DNA from: Hygrocybe punicea
Taxonomy: Eukaryota; Basidiomycota; Agaricomycetes; Agaricales; Hygrophoraceae
DNA length: 64,000 nt
Assembly (NCBI GenBank): GCA_963556145.1
Contig: OY744468.1
Coordinates: 3,906,001-3,970,000 of the forward strand
Direction of reading: 5' to 3'
The notes beneath the pieces are model-generated. The model made no database searches and was not told the origin of the DNA. It worked only from the letters and a program-made list of their open reading frames with translations. The translations under genes were made by a program, and so were the position numbers. Shown one piece after another: positions 21,214-31,017 of the stretch. Each line of letters opens with the position of its first letter. Within the stretch, counting starts at the first letter, position 1.

Positions 21214-21840
21214 ATCAGTCCCTTGGCCCTTTAAGCAATGTTAGCTCCATAACACAATAACCATTGCTTTGAGAGACAACTTTTGGTGATGAGAAATGCT
21301 TGAATATACTGTTAGGAGTGTGCCCCATAGCTACTTTGTGAAATGTTAGCATTTGAAAGGTGCCCTGGTGCTTATGCCCAATGTAACATCATATAGCACC
21401 CGGAACACAGATCCATTTGCTTCAAAAACTATGGGGGGCACAAGTTCACATACATGGGAGAATAAATCATCACCTGAGTCTGTCAATCTGATGTATGCTT
21501 ATGGTAATAATGAACTCATAGGTTGAAACATGTAGTGTGACTCATTTTGTGCAACAAAGGTTGTTCAGATTAACAGACTCAGGTGATGATTTATTCTCCC
21601 ATGTATGTGAACTTGTGCCCCCCATAGTTTTTGAAGCAAATGGATCTGTGTTCCGGGTGCTGAATGATGTTACATTGGGCATAAGCACCAGGCATCTTTC
21701 AAATGCTAACATTTCACAAAGTAGCTATGGGCACACTCCTAACAGTATATTCAAGCATTTCTCATCACCAAAAGTTGTCTCTCAAAGCAATGGTTATTGT
21801 GTTATGGAGCTAACATTGCTTAAAGGGCCAAGGGACTGAT
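21214..21840. mobile_element. Foldback MITE, ~280-bp arms
   Basis: ATCAGTCCCTTGGCCCTTT at the left and AAAGGGCCAAGGGACTGAT at the right are exact reverse complements. The arms continue to pair over about 280 bp with few mismatches around a centre near 21500-21560. It interrupts the hAT transposase remnant. Target duplication is unclear. Confidence 0.75.
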
Positions 21841-22327
21841 GTCACTTCAAACTCAATATATCTAAAAATTAAAGCTGGGAGGCACAGAATCTCATTCAGG
21901 CAATAAAAAAACCCTATATAACTTATGTCCCATGAGGTCTGGTTCTTGAGTTACGGGCGATATATCATTCGGGTGATATACTGCCTTTTTTGAATGAAAA
22001 GTCATGCAGTGCCAATTCAGCTGCAAACAGCAATAATGCAAAACCCAATATCCCCCTTGAAAATAGTCTTCATTCTGAAACAAACACCAGTACAGTCCAT
22101 TTGATTAAATTTCTCTTTAACCCTGAACTCACTTCTTTCACGGCGTGATCATCCACTTTCATATTCTCTCCATCGATACGTACATATGCTTCATGATTCC
22201 TTCATCATCCTGTCTGCTCGACTTTAAACTACTACTTTGTACCACCACACTACCCATACTAGTGGGGTGTGGGCCATTGCTTTGCATGGCATGTTACTCG
22301 TCCCTTCTTTTAGCAAGAGAACACATA
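21841..22327. other. Presumed 3' terminal region of the Helitron
   Basis: This is non-coding. An imperfect hairpin at 21957-21988 (GGCGATATATCA...TGATATACTGCC) is positioned downstream of the minus-strand helicase gene, where a Helitron 3' hairpin would be expected. I could not find a convincing CTRR end next to it, so the boundary is unproven. Confidence 0.3.
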
Positions 22328-25300
22328 TTAAGATTGAGCATATATAAACAGTACAGCATTATTACCATTACATGACAATAAATTAATATTTGAAAAGTCA
22401 TCTATATCACCTTCATTAATACAAATTGATCTGGTTGATATACCATCATGAAACCATACCATACTGTTGATGAATATGCGGGCAGTAAAATGTGCATCAC
22501 CAAAGTACACAATTCCTCTCAATGTGTAAGCAGTGGATATGTCATCAATTGACAAGTTTATAACTTGACTAATTATTAAATTCTCAATAGAGTCAACTGT
22601 AAACATGATTAGAGGTGGAATTTTGTTAAATGCAATAAATTTAGTAATCTCTCCCCAACACAATTGACATTTGTGCCGTTGTCTATTAACTATGATTTGA
22701 GCAAGACATGTTGAGATTGTTCCAGAAAATGAATATGAACAATGAAAGATGGCATCACATCTATCATTTTCCAGAATGGTTATGTTTTCACAATTCATAC
22801 ATTTAAGACAAGTTGAAGTCATTGGTTCATTTGCTTTCATTATATAATGGGCCAAATCACTTATGGTAATGCCAACTTGACCATAAGGAAATATTTCGGG
22901 TTTATCTTGATGCAATAAATGTCTGGTTGTATTTCTAACTGTTTCTAAATCTGTTGTGTGATTCTTGGATCGTTTGAATCCTAAGCTCAAAATCTTTAAT
23001 ATTTCATTGATGCTATTGAATCTTTTTTTCCAACTTGATGGATCTTCATTCCATATTGCTAGTAATATTGTAAAGAGTGAATCATAAGCACAGCTCCAAT
23101 CTTGCGCATCCCATATAAACCCTTTTGGTTCATTTAATTCAATAGTACTTGTTTTTCGTCTTTTTTTCACTATGGAAGATGAACTTACAACTTGTTGTAA
23201 TTTTTGTTTTTTATTTTGCAATACATTGGCCGTCAAATTTTTATGAGTGACAGTGATTGGAACAGTTCCTTTTGCAGGAACAAAGTTGAGGTTTCTGAAA
23301 TCTGCCTTTTGATTTTTGTTCATAGGTTTAATTAATTGCCATGGAGAGGGCTGTGTTGTGTATTGATTTAGTTGCTCCGTGGCTTTCCATGCGATAGCAT
23401 GATGAATGTTTTTTGGAATATATGACTTTCCTTTCCATTTTCTAAATTGATCAATGATAGAATTTCGCTGATCTCCCTTGACATGGTCTGGTAAGAGTCC
23501 TTGATATTTCAGTTTGGTAATCTCATCAAGCAGTTCTAATTCTCTGAATTCCTGCCTGAGATATCCAGAAGCACCCCCAGTAATTACTTTAGGATCAAAG
23601 CCTTGCATGATGATAGTTCCTGCTGCAGAAGCACTTCTTGATAAGCAAGTATAATAGGATTGGTGGTTTCTACAACTACTGAGGTCAACTACATTGTTAG
23701 GACGAGTACGTCCTTGACATGCATAATCAGTCATTGCAAAATTAGGTAGTACCAACACTTGTTCTCTTGACAAAGATATCACATCATCATTGGGTAATGA
23801 GCACATGGTGGAAGTGACATGTTTTGTAATCGGCACAACATTTTCAGAAAGTCCTTCTATGTTAATTTTTTTTGGAGGATTCAATAATCTGACAAATAAA
23901 GTGTCCAGTACAGTTTGTTGCTCAGGACCTATTGCACTCTGCCAACCCACAACTATGCCCTCTGCTCCTTTGGTAATGCAGCACTCTGTTGCATCATTGT
24001 TCCTCAGCATCACTGGCATGCCTACACATAAGTCCAATCTTCCTGGTATATGATCAGAGGATGATGCATGTGGTTGGCTCCAAAGTAGCTTTTGGAGTGA
24101 AGGTTCCAATATCTTTGTGTGTCGAATAGGATCCAAAATTGTTGACATGTGATGAGATTTTCTTTTGCTATTGGAACTAGTAGGATCATTCCATCTGTCT
24201 ATGGAATAGAATGATGTTAATGGTCTCCTATTTTCAGCAGCAAAACGTTGAATACCAAGTTCATTGATTTTGTCTTTTTGTGCATTCAATGCAGTTATAA
24301 CTGACACATTCCTGAATTTCTTTTGGGCTAATTTTGGATCATTTGGACTTTTTCCTGCAACACGAGTACGAAGAAATGCAATATCTTTGGGAGTACATGC
24401 TTTGTATCTCATGTTTTCCAAAGCAAGCCTCAGTTGGACATCTTCTTCTGACTGATTGGTTTGTCTCATATTTTCACGTAATATAACAACTGTTGTTATT
24501 TGATGCCAAAGAGCTTTGCCTATAGCCGCTTCCTGATTTGCTATAGTTTGACTGGAATTGATTTGGACACCAACGGTTCCAGAGTATAAAGGAGCACCAC
24601 TCATAGCTGGTGGAAGTTGGCCAAAATCTCCTGCAAATATCATATTAATGCCACCAAAGGGTTCATCATAAACACCACGTGCTTTTGCACACTGAGCACT
24701 GATTTTATACATATCTCTGCAAGATAACATTGACACCTCATCAATGAAAATGTAATCCACACCATCAAGATTGGCACGTACTTGTGCAAGGGAACAAGAT
24801 GATCCTCCCTGATTAATTCCAAGAATGGAGTGATATGTGGATCCATTTACAAGGGCAGCAGCACCACCGGTTGGTGTAAGAACCACAAATCGATGATTTT
24901 CGTTGTGTTTACCAAAAAAACTAGTCAATGCTTTGATGACTTGTGATTTCCCTGTGCCTGCCATCCCACCAAGATACATGCGTAGCTTATCAGAACCGTT
25001 AATCAAGGTAGAGTGATTCGCAATGATATGAAATGCTCTCTTTTGGTCAGTGTTCAACTTGTAATCATTGATAGTTACATCAATAAGATGACGATCAGCT
25101 CTGTTTGCAGGAATAAACATATGGTTGATGTATGCTGCATCCACTATCTTGACATCATTATATTGAAAATTTCCCAATTTGTTTATGGTTGCTGTGTTTG
25201 TTGGTAATTTTTTTTTTCTGTCATCGATGATTTCCTTTTTCTTTGCAAGGACTGCAGTTCTCCACAATTTTGCTGATTGTACTACAGGTGGTTCTATAGG

Positions 25301-25636
25301 TATCAACGGTCCTATATCTGGGGTACCATCAATACAATCATCGAGCCACCCTGACCTTTTCAAAGTTCTTTCAGCTATTAGCATTTGATCTTTCCTCTTT
25401 TGTCCTTTTTGACCAAGTTTCAGGAGTATTTCCGTGTCATTATTGTCTTCATCAATATTGTTGTTGAAGTCGTCGCCATTAAATGCAAATTCAGCATTGT
25501 GCATGTCATCCAGTTCATCAAGACCGTTTGAGGTCGCCCATGAATACCTTATATTTGCAGTATTATTCTTCTGATGTTTAGCAGAGAAATCATCTCTTGC
25601 ATCCAAACATTCATACCGCAGACCAAAGTATTTCAT
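22328..25636 (-). CDS. Helitron Pif1-like helicase fused to USP-like peptidase domain
   Basis: This 1102-codon frame is the C-terminal part of the RepHel protein. Walker A GGMAGTGKS lies near residue 228, Walker B FIDEVS near 298, and a C-terminal helicase block (YACQGRTRPN..., then SYYTCLSRSASAAGTIIMQG) near 620-670; together they unwind DNA during rolling-circle transposition. From about residue 835 to the end a second domain appears. WDAQDWSCAYDSLFTIL resembles a ubiquitin-protease Cys box, CLKCMNCENI and CQLC look zinc-binding, and YTLRGIVYFGDAHFTARI...VWFHDG resembles the USP His box. The domain call is mine from motif spacing. Its start at 25636 is only the first ATG after the frame change; the true start is upstream in the Rep frame. 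Confidence 0.8.
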   Translation of the reverse strand: MKYFGLRYECLDARDDFSAKHQKNNTANIRYSWATSNGLDELDDMHNAEFAFNGDDFNNNIDEDNNDTEILLKLGQKGQKRKDQMLIAERTLKRSGWLDDCIDGTPDIGPLIPIEPPVVQSAKLWRTAVLAKKKEIIDDRKKKLPTNTATINKLGNFQYNDVKIVDAAYINHMFIPANRADRHLIDVTINDYKLNTDQKRAFHIIANHSTLINGSDKLRMYLGGMAGTGKSQVIKALTSFFGKHNENHRFVVLTPTGGAAALVNGSTYHSILGINQGGSSCSLAQVRANLDGVDYIFIDEVSMLSCRDMYKISAQCAKARGVYDEPFGGINMIFAGDFGQLPPAMSGAPLYSGTVGVQINSSQTIANQEAAIGKALWHQITTVVILRENMRQTNQSEEDVQLRLALENMRYKACTPKDIAFLRTRVAGKSPNDPKLAQKKFRNVSVITALNAQKDKINELGIQRFAAENRRPLTSFYSIDRWNDPTSSNSKRKSHHMSTILDPIRHTKILEPSLQKLLWSQPHASSSDHIPGRLDLCVGMPVMLRNNDATECCITKGAEGIVVGWQSAIGPEQQTVLDTLFVRLLNPPKKINIEGLSENVVPITKHVTSTMCSLPNDDVISLSREQVLVLPNFAMTDYACQGRTRPNNVVDLSSCRNHQSYYTCLSRSASAAGTIIMQGFDPKVITGGASGYLRQEFRELELLDEITKLKYQGLLPDHVKGDQRNSIIDQFRKWKGKSYIPKNIHHAIAWKATEQLNQYTTQPSPWQLIKPMNKNQKADFRNLNFVPAKGTVPITVTHKNLTANVLQNKKQKLQQVVSSSSIVKKRRKTSTIELNEPKGFIWDAQDWSCAYDSLFTILLAIWNEDPSSWKKRFNSINEILKILSLGFKRSKNHTTDLETVRNTTRHLLHQDKPEIFPYGQVGITISDLAHYIMKANEPMTSTCLKCMNCENITILENDRCDAIFHCSYSFSGTISTCLAQIIVNRQRHKCQLCWGEITKFIAFNKIPPLIMFTVDSIENLIISQVINLSIDDISTAYTLRGIVYFGDAHFTARIFINSMVWFHDGISTRSICINEGDIDDFSNINLLSCNGNNAVLFIYAQS

Positions 25637-25697
25637 GATCTCTAGTTCTCCTTTAGAAAACTCGTGGTCTATAAAAGCATTATCCCATGTTTGTAAT

Positions 25698-28600
25698 TTA
25701 CTTTTGAGTTCTTTGCCACTTCTCCATGGCTTGAAAAAACGTTAACATTGTACAACAATAATATTCTCGATCACCACGGTCAGCCCTTGGCAAAGTGTTT
25801 GGAATAAAATTAGAAACTATGAAAGGATCATTCCCTTTCATTTTGGCATGGTGGGTAAGATATTGTGGATGATTGGGATGTAAAGTATAATCATTTTCAA
25901 ATTTTGTCAATTTATTAAGATCAACTTCATTTGTTTTATCAACTATTTCTGGGCCTGCATTTTTATTCAAACTATCAGGTTTTAGAATTTCATCTATCTC
26001 CATGACTATATCATTATCAACGACATCAGACAAGTTGTCATCACTGGAATAGTCAACATTAGTAGGTTCAGTGCAAGAGTCAGACAAATCATCACAGCCT
26101 AGATTGTCAAAAATTTGGTTTTGCACTGGTTCTCTTCTGGCCCTTTTGGTCTTTGTTTTGGTGCGTCTTTTCTTTGGTTCCATAGTGGCAAGACGTATCC
26201 AGTCATACAGTGATACATTATCATACAAGGCTGGTCTGAACATATAATTATTTACTTTGGAAAGTCCAATGTATGCGCCATTATTCTTACCAATAACAAC
26301 CTTTTGTGCATTATCTTGGTCTTCACATATATTGGGAATTTCTTCATCAGACCATGCACTGATAACCTCTTTAACATAAGATCTCCAAAAGAATGGCACA
26401 AATTTATGACTGGTGTAGTGATCAGGATTTCCAAGCACATATAATGAAGCCATTGGAGCACCAATTTCCATTTTGGAGGTGAGTGAATTGACTATTTGTG
26501 TAAACATTTTTCTGACTTTGTCTTTTCTTTTCAGGTCGCCACCAATCATTTCGGAATTCTTATCAAAAATACTTTTTATCACTTCAAAAATGCTATAGGT
26601 CTTCAAGGAGAATTTTGTAATATAATCTGTTATGTATGCAACTATGGCCTTTATAGCAGTACCTGATAATAAGCTGGTCACATCAGAATTGCATCGTAGC
26701 ATATATGTAACTTCAGGTGTCACCGTGTTCATCCAAGGTTCACCATGCTTGAGGTTGAGAGCACCAGTGTTAGGTTCTACAAAAGTTTGTTGAAAGATAT
26801 CACGGGGAAATCGTCGTTTACATTCACCTTTCGAATTAAGACAGTATGGCTTTTTTTTGCCATCATGCCTGTTATATACATTTAATCGCAATAAAAGATC
26901 ATCTACAACATCTTGAAACCTTTGCCACCATGTTGATCTTTTGTTGTGATATTGACAATTCATGGAACAATTATATGATGGTGGATCTGGCATGACACAT
27001 GTTGGTGGTTGATATTCAGGTTTCGACATTGTCTGTTCCATTTTCTGTGATACCTCATCTTTAGAACCTGTCATGAATTGTCCTACACACAAACTTTCCA
27101 AATATTCCACCAATCTTTTCTGAAAGTCAGAATTTTCACCCATAATTTTGTCACGTATTTCCTGAGGTGTAAGGCATCCCTTTATCCACAACAGCATATG
27201 AAGATGCAAGGTAAGACGTCCTTGTTCCTCTACCGTTGCATAATAACCTGATGTGTTTCCATACAGGCCAGGATGAGATTCATTTATTCCTAATATATGT
27301 TTGATGAACATTTCAGTAGTAAAGTGAAAAAAGCGGGCTCCAGCAACTGGATTGTTTGCAATTAGTTTGTAACAATCCTGGGGTAGACGTAGTTTAGGAT
27401 AAAACTTTTCTTTGTTGTCAGCATAATATAAGCATAGTGGGTGATTGATGTCTGCAGGTGCAAAAGTGATAAACCAAGTCGGAGCACCAATATAGGATAT
27501 CAGAGACCAAATCTCATTTCGCATGTATTTCTTGTTAGTAATTGAACCTTTGACCTGACCAGCTACGTGATCCAGATCAGAAATGAGTTTATAGCATGCT
27601 TTCTCTTCCAATGTATCTGGTTTGACTCTATCACCTCTAGACAATCTTTTAGAGAGGTCATCCAAAACAGCTGTATTGATGATATTCATCAGGCGATCTG
27701 CAATATCGTTGAAATTATGTTTGTTAGTCAACAAATATCCTCCGGTTGTACTGTCTTTGATTTGTTCTTGATTGAATGCAATCAATGGAAAATAGGGATC
27801 GGTTTGAAATCTTTTGTCATGGTACATCAGGAGATGTCTTTTGTGCATCATATCACTGATGCTTAAAACATCCTTGTCTATGCTGCTAATACCACCCAAG
27901 CCATATGGAAATAGGCAGGGGAACATCATAGGATATAATTGAGGATTATTAAAGAATGATTCTGGATTTCTAGCATGGCTTATGGCAAGAACACCACCAT
28001 GGTCATCTATCAAGTGCTTGGTGGCTCTAGCTATTAATGCTTTTGGACTTGTAATATCTAGATCTTCGCCAGTTACACCACTAACAACAAAGGGACAAGG
28101 CCCATCTTCAACACCATCTTCCTCTTCATTGTCAAATGCACTAGTGGCTTCCGGTTCCTTATTTGTGTCTGCTGGTCGATATGCAACCACAACAGGAATT
28201 CCATGATCTGGATATTGTGCTAGATTTTCATAGGAGATATCTAAATCATAGTAATCCATGTGATTCAATTTCAGCCATTCTAAAGCTGCAGAAACTCGCA
28301 TTCGGCGAACCAATAAAGGCGTTCGCTCCATGTCTTCTGGAGTTGGTCTGGCAGGACCCGTGAAAATGAAGGCTAGCACTTCATCAAGTTCTTTAATTGT
28401 TGGAGGCAACCGTTGATATATCTTTGGTGTTGGGTTTTGAAACATGATGGCATTTGCTTTCATTTTATGCATCCCAGATGAGACACGAACAATACATTTG
28501 TTGTGACGAACACGGGCAATCAAAAGTTGTTCAGCAAATGTTAGATTTTGAAGTTGTGCAGGAATTCTTCCCATCCAAAGTCCATTTGCCAAAGCATATT

Positions 28601-30068
28601 TGGGAGTTTGGCCTTTGTTTAGACTGAGCACACATGGCTTGCATATCCATTTACATGTCTCATCTAGCACTGGACCTTTCATATCCTCTATTGGATCAGA
28701 ACAATGATGTCGTTCACATCTTGTGATTCCCATATTTTCTCTAGTTAATATTTTCAGATTAACCTTTGTCTTTGACAATAAAGACATGTTCTTCAATGCA
28801 ACCAATTGACCGCACACGGCACACCCACTTTCTTGAAAACATTCAGGTGATGTATCTCTGCACCAGTTGCTGATTATGGTTTCCTTCAATTCAATAGATG
28901 GTGGAGGAGGAGGAAATGATTGCTCATCTGACTTGTCCAATTCTTCTTTCATTTTAGTCTGAGTTTCTTCTGTTTCGCACTCATATGTTTCTGTCATTTG
29001 TTGTCTTTTGTACCACTCTTTACACTTATCTTTATTTGATTTAATATCATGCACATGAAAAATAGAAACATGAGTATCACAAGCTGAACAATTATGCCTC
29101 ATTAATGCCACAGATAGATCTTGTCCATGTAATCTTCGTAATGTCTTTGACAAATATATACCATGTATTGTTGTTATTTCACCAATATCCTTCACCGTCA
29201 ACTTTGGCAGAAGTTCATGCAAAGGCATTTTGACCCACAAATATTTTTTTCTATCTCCATATACAATGTTGGCAGCCTGTTGATCAACATGATCCACGTA
29301 TTCAAATAGTATGTCGGAATCATGGTTGATATTATTAGACGGTAGCATGAAAGATTGAATAAAGCTAAACTTGAATGTTGGTATTCGTTTACCACCACCA
29401 ATGTAGTCATATCTATGAACGGAATTTATATATAAAGATTTAAACAAGTTTCTGAATAAATTCAAATTGAACATAATTATGTTTGAACGGCTATGCCGTA
29501 TTATGAAACATAGTGTGGTCCACAGCAACGTTGCATGTGATAGAGAACTAGTAATACAATGAAACAAATATGATCTGAAATCATGTCGTCTCAATAGCGA
29601 TCGCATTAGCAATGCATTGATCATTTTACAACGACATTGAACAGTGATAGGTTTGAGAAGACAATACAAAGCGAAGAGATATTTAGGAGGTAAGAAATAT
29701 GTTCTGTCATATTGAATAGAACGTAATTGCATTTTGAACACGCTATTTTTAAATGTAGTCCAAACGAATAATGGATCGACCGTCAAGTTATCTTTTGTTA
29801 TTTCAATGAACTTTACACATTGTGTTGCATTTATTTGCATCAATATTGTTGCATCGCCCTGATCTGGGGCAAACTCATGTTCTATGAGTTTTCTTTGAAA
29901 AACACCCAATTCTTGGGTCAATGCCGATATCAAAGGAGCGGATATTGGTTCAAGAGAGATATACATAAGTTGGTCTTGGCATAGTTGTGGAAATATGGTT
30001 GCGTTTGCAAGGAAATGTAGATAAGTCAATACCGCAATGCAGACATGCATGATATCGTGGAGATTCAT
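25698..30068 (-). CDS. Helitron Rep (HUH nickase) N-terminal protein
   Basis: This 1456-codon frame begins at ATG 30066-30068. Cys-rich segments (CAVCGQL near residue 416; CKPC) precede a Helitron-like N domain with YPMMFPCLFPYGLGG. The HUH metal-binding box LHLHMLLW lies near residue 956 and the two-tyrosine box AYITDYITK near 1146; Y-x3-Y is the Helitron signature for nicking and joining. The frame ends in TMLTFF-QAMEKWQRTQK and a stop. The expected continuation FFKPWRSGKELK lies in the next frame and leads straight into the helicase. I infer one original protein of about 2,580 residues split by one extra base. Confidence 0.85.
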   Translation of the reverse strand: MNLHDIMHVCIAVLTYLHFLANATIFPQLCQDQLMYISLEPISAPLISALTQELGVFQRKLIEHEFAPDQGDATILMQINATQCVKFIEITKDNLTVDPLFVWTTFKNSVFKMQLRSIQYDRTYFLPPKYLFALYCLLKPITVQCRCKMINALLMRSLLRRHDFRSYLFHCITSSLSHATLLWTTLCFIIRHSRSNIIMFNLNLFRNLFKSLYINSVHRYDYIGGGKRIPTFKFSFIQSFMLPSNNINHDSDILFEYVDHVDQQAANIVYGDRKKYLWVKMPLHELLPKLTVKDIGEITTIHGIYLSKTLRRLHGQDLSVALMRHNCSACDTHVSIFHVHDIKSNKDKCKEWYKRQQMTETYECETEETQTKMKEELDKSDEQSFPPPPPSIELKETIISNWCRDTSPECFQESGCAVCGQLVALKNMSLLSKTKVNLKILTRENMGITRCERHHCSDPIEDMKGPVLDETCKWICKPCVLSLNKGQTPKYALANGLWMGRIPAQLQNLTFAEQLLIARVRHNKCIVRVSSGMHKMKANAIMFQNPTPKIYQRLPPTIKELDEVLAFIFTGPARPTPEDMERTPLLVRRMRVSAALEWLKLNHMDYYDLDISYENLAQYPDHGIPVVVAYRPADTNKEPEATSAFDNEEEDGVEDGPCPFVVSGVTGEDLDITSPKALIARATKHLIDDHGGVLAISHARNPESFFNNPQLYPMMFPCLFPYGLGGISSIDKDVLSISDMMHKRHLLMYHDKRFQTDPYFPLIAFNQEQIKDSTTGGYLLTNKHNFNDIADRLMNIINTAVLDDLSKRLSRGDRVKPDTLEEKACYKLISDLDHVAGQVKGSITNKKYMRNEIWSLISYIGAPTWFITFAPADINHPLCLYYADNKEKFYPKLRLPQDCYKLIANNPVAGARFFHFTTEMFIKHILGINESHPGLYGNTSGYYATVEEQGRLTLHLHMLLWIKGCLTPQEIRDKIMGENSDFQKRLVEYLESLCVGQFMTGSKDEVSQKMEQTMSKPEYQPPTCVMPDPPSYNCSMNCQYHNKRSTWWQRFQDVVDDLLLRLNVYNRHDGKKKPYCLNSKGECKRRFPRDIFQQTFVEPNTGALNLKHGEPWMNTVTPEVTYMLRCNSDVTSLLSGTAIKAIVAYITDYITKFSLKTYSIFEVIKSIFDKNSEMIGGDLKRKDKVRKMFTQIVNSLTSKMEIGAPMASLYVLGNPDHYTSHKFVPFFWRSYVKEVISAWSDEEIPNICEDQDNAQKVVIGKNNGAYIGLSKVNNYMFRPALYDNVSLYDWIRLATMEPKKRRTKTKTKRARREPVQNQIFDNLGCDDLSDSCTEPTNVDYSSDDNLSDVVDNDIVMEIDEILKPDSLNKNAGPEIVDKTNEVDLNKLTKFENDYTLHPNHPQYLTHHAKMKGNDPFIVSNFIPNTLPRADRGDREYYCCTMLTFFQAMEKWQRTQK
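25734..25739 (-). other. Single-base frameshift in a T6 run (A6 on + strand)
   Basis: On the minus strand ACG-TTTTTT-CAAG keeps the Rep frame for 12 more codons before a stop. With five T instead of six the sequence reads straight into the helicase frame. All lesion evidence lies at this one homopolymer. Confidence 0.75.
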
Positions 30069-30358
30069 GTGGATTGGTGATAGTAAGAGAAAGCACCGCC
30101 CATGTATCTATTTAACTAGTTAAGTGGTTCGGATCATGAACAACAATTAACACAATTGGATTGATCATATGACATTATCTTATTTGTAAGCTCTTCCAAA
30201 AACATCATAAGGTGTGCCTGAAGCTTTATAATGTTTTTATTCAATTGAATGTTTTCGTAACATACGTAATATTCCGGTACTGAATAGTCATAGCTTTCCT
30301 TGGAGTGATGGTTATGCTTGCCACCATATGAGGGGGATTTGTTACAGTTGTCACAGGG

Positions 30359-30549
30359 GATGGATGAGGAATTTACCATCAAATAATATTGAGATCTCCA
30401 CTCAATTATTTTTGTTGTTATCATAAGTCCGAAAACGTTGTAAAAAGTGGATAACGTTATGTTTTCGACATTTTCGGACTTATGATAGCAACAAAATAAT
30501 TGAGTGGAGATCTCAATATTATTTGATGGCAAAAATTCCTCATCCGTCT
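30359..30549. repeat. Foldback inverted repeat upstream of Helitron Rep
   Basis: The arm starting GGATGGATGAGGAATTT runs about 75 bp to CATAAGTCCGAAAA and is repeated in reverse complement ending TTCCTCATCCGTC, with a loop of about 30 bp. It could be a small MITE or a terminal structure of the Helitron. A 132-codon minus frame across it is probably not a gene. Confidence 0.6.
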
Positions 30550-31017
30550 CCTATGTGTCTCCCCATTTAATTGGTCCATAAAGTTGGCAGTTCTGGTTTA
30601 TTACATATATTCAATTTGAATGTTCATTAACTCGAGTCATAGTAATCCAAGGTTGTCCTTCTCATGTTACCTTCTCATGTTACCTGTGGTGGCTGTACTG
30701 ACAAACGTGAACTGGAATTAATACACTTAATTTAGGCAAACAGGTTTTCAGTCACCAAGATCGATGTCTTATGTGATATCTGTGTATACTTATTATCTTA
30801 CTCAATTGTTATGGTCATAGGAAAGTAACACAAGCCATTTTCAATAGAGCAAAAAAAGAAATGTACAGATATTGTACAAATGTAAAGAATGGCGGTAGAG
30901 GAGGACGTTGAGGGCACAGATTACCAACAGATTACCAGAAATCAACGACTGAGATAAAAGTGTCTTTAGTCAAATATAATTAATACTCCACAAAAAGAGG
31001 ACTTACAGCAACCGAAA
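30550..31017. other. No recognisable gene
   Basis: This AT-rich spacer between the Helitron and gene D holds one short direct repeat (CTTCTCATGTTACC twice near 30659-30683) and no coding signal. Confidence 0.4.

Larger units (their letters stand above)
22328..30068 (-). mobile_element. Autonomous-type Helitron, coding part
   Basis: Two adjacent minus-strand frames encode an HUH/Rep nickase and a Pif1-family helicase, the defining RepHel pair of Helitrons. They are offset by one base at a homopolymer (25734-25739) and otherwise read through the join. The long, open, AT-rich frames with few lesions suggest a recent copy, in contrast to the decayed LTR elements nearby. The element ends were not fixed. 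Confidence 0.8.

Noticed and set aside
25698..25780. Programmed frameshift in the Helitron
   Set aside because: A homopolymer exists, but no downstream stimulatory structure or conserved slippery heptamer could be shown. Kept only as a minor alternative.
30134..30532. 132-codon minus-strand frame near the Helitron
   Set aside because: It spans the foldback hairpin, so its coding look may come from palindromic sequence. No known domain.
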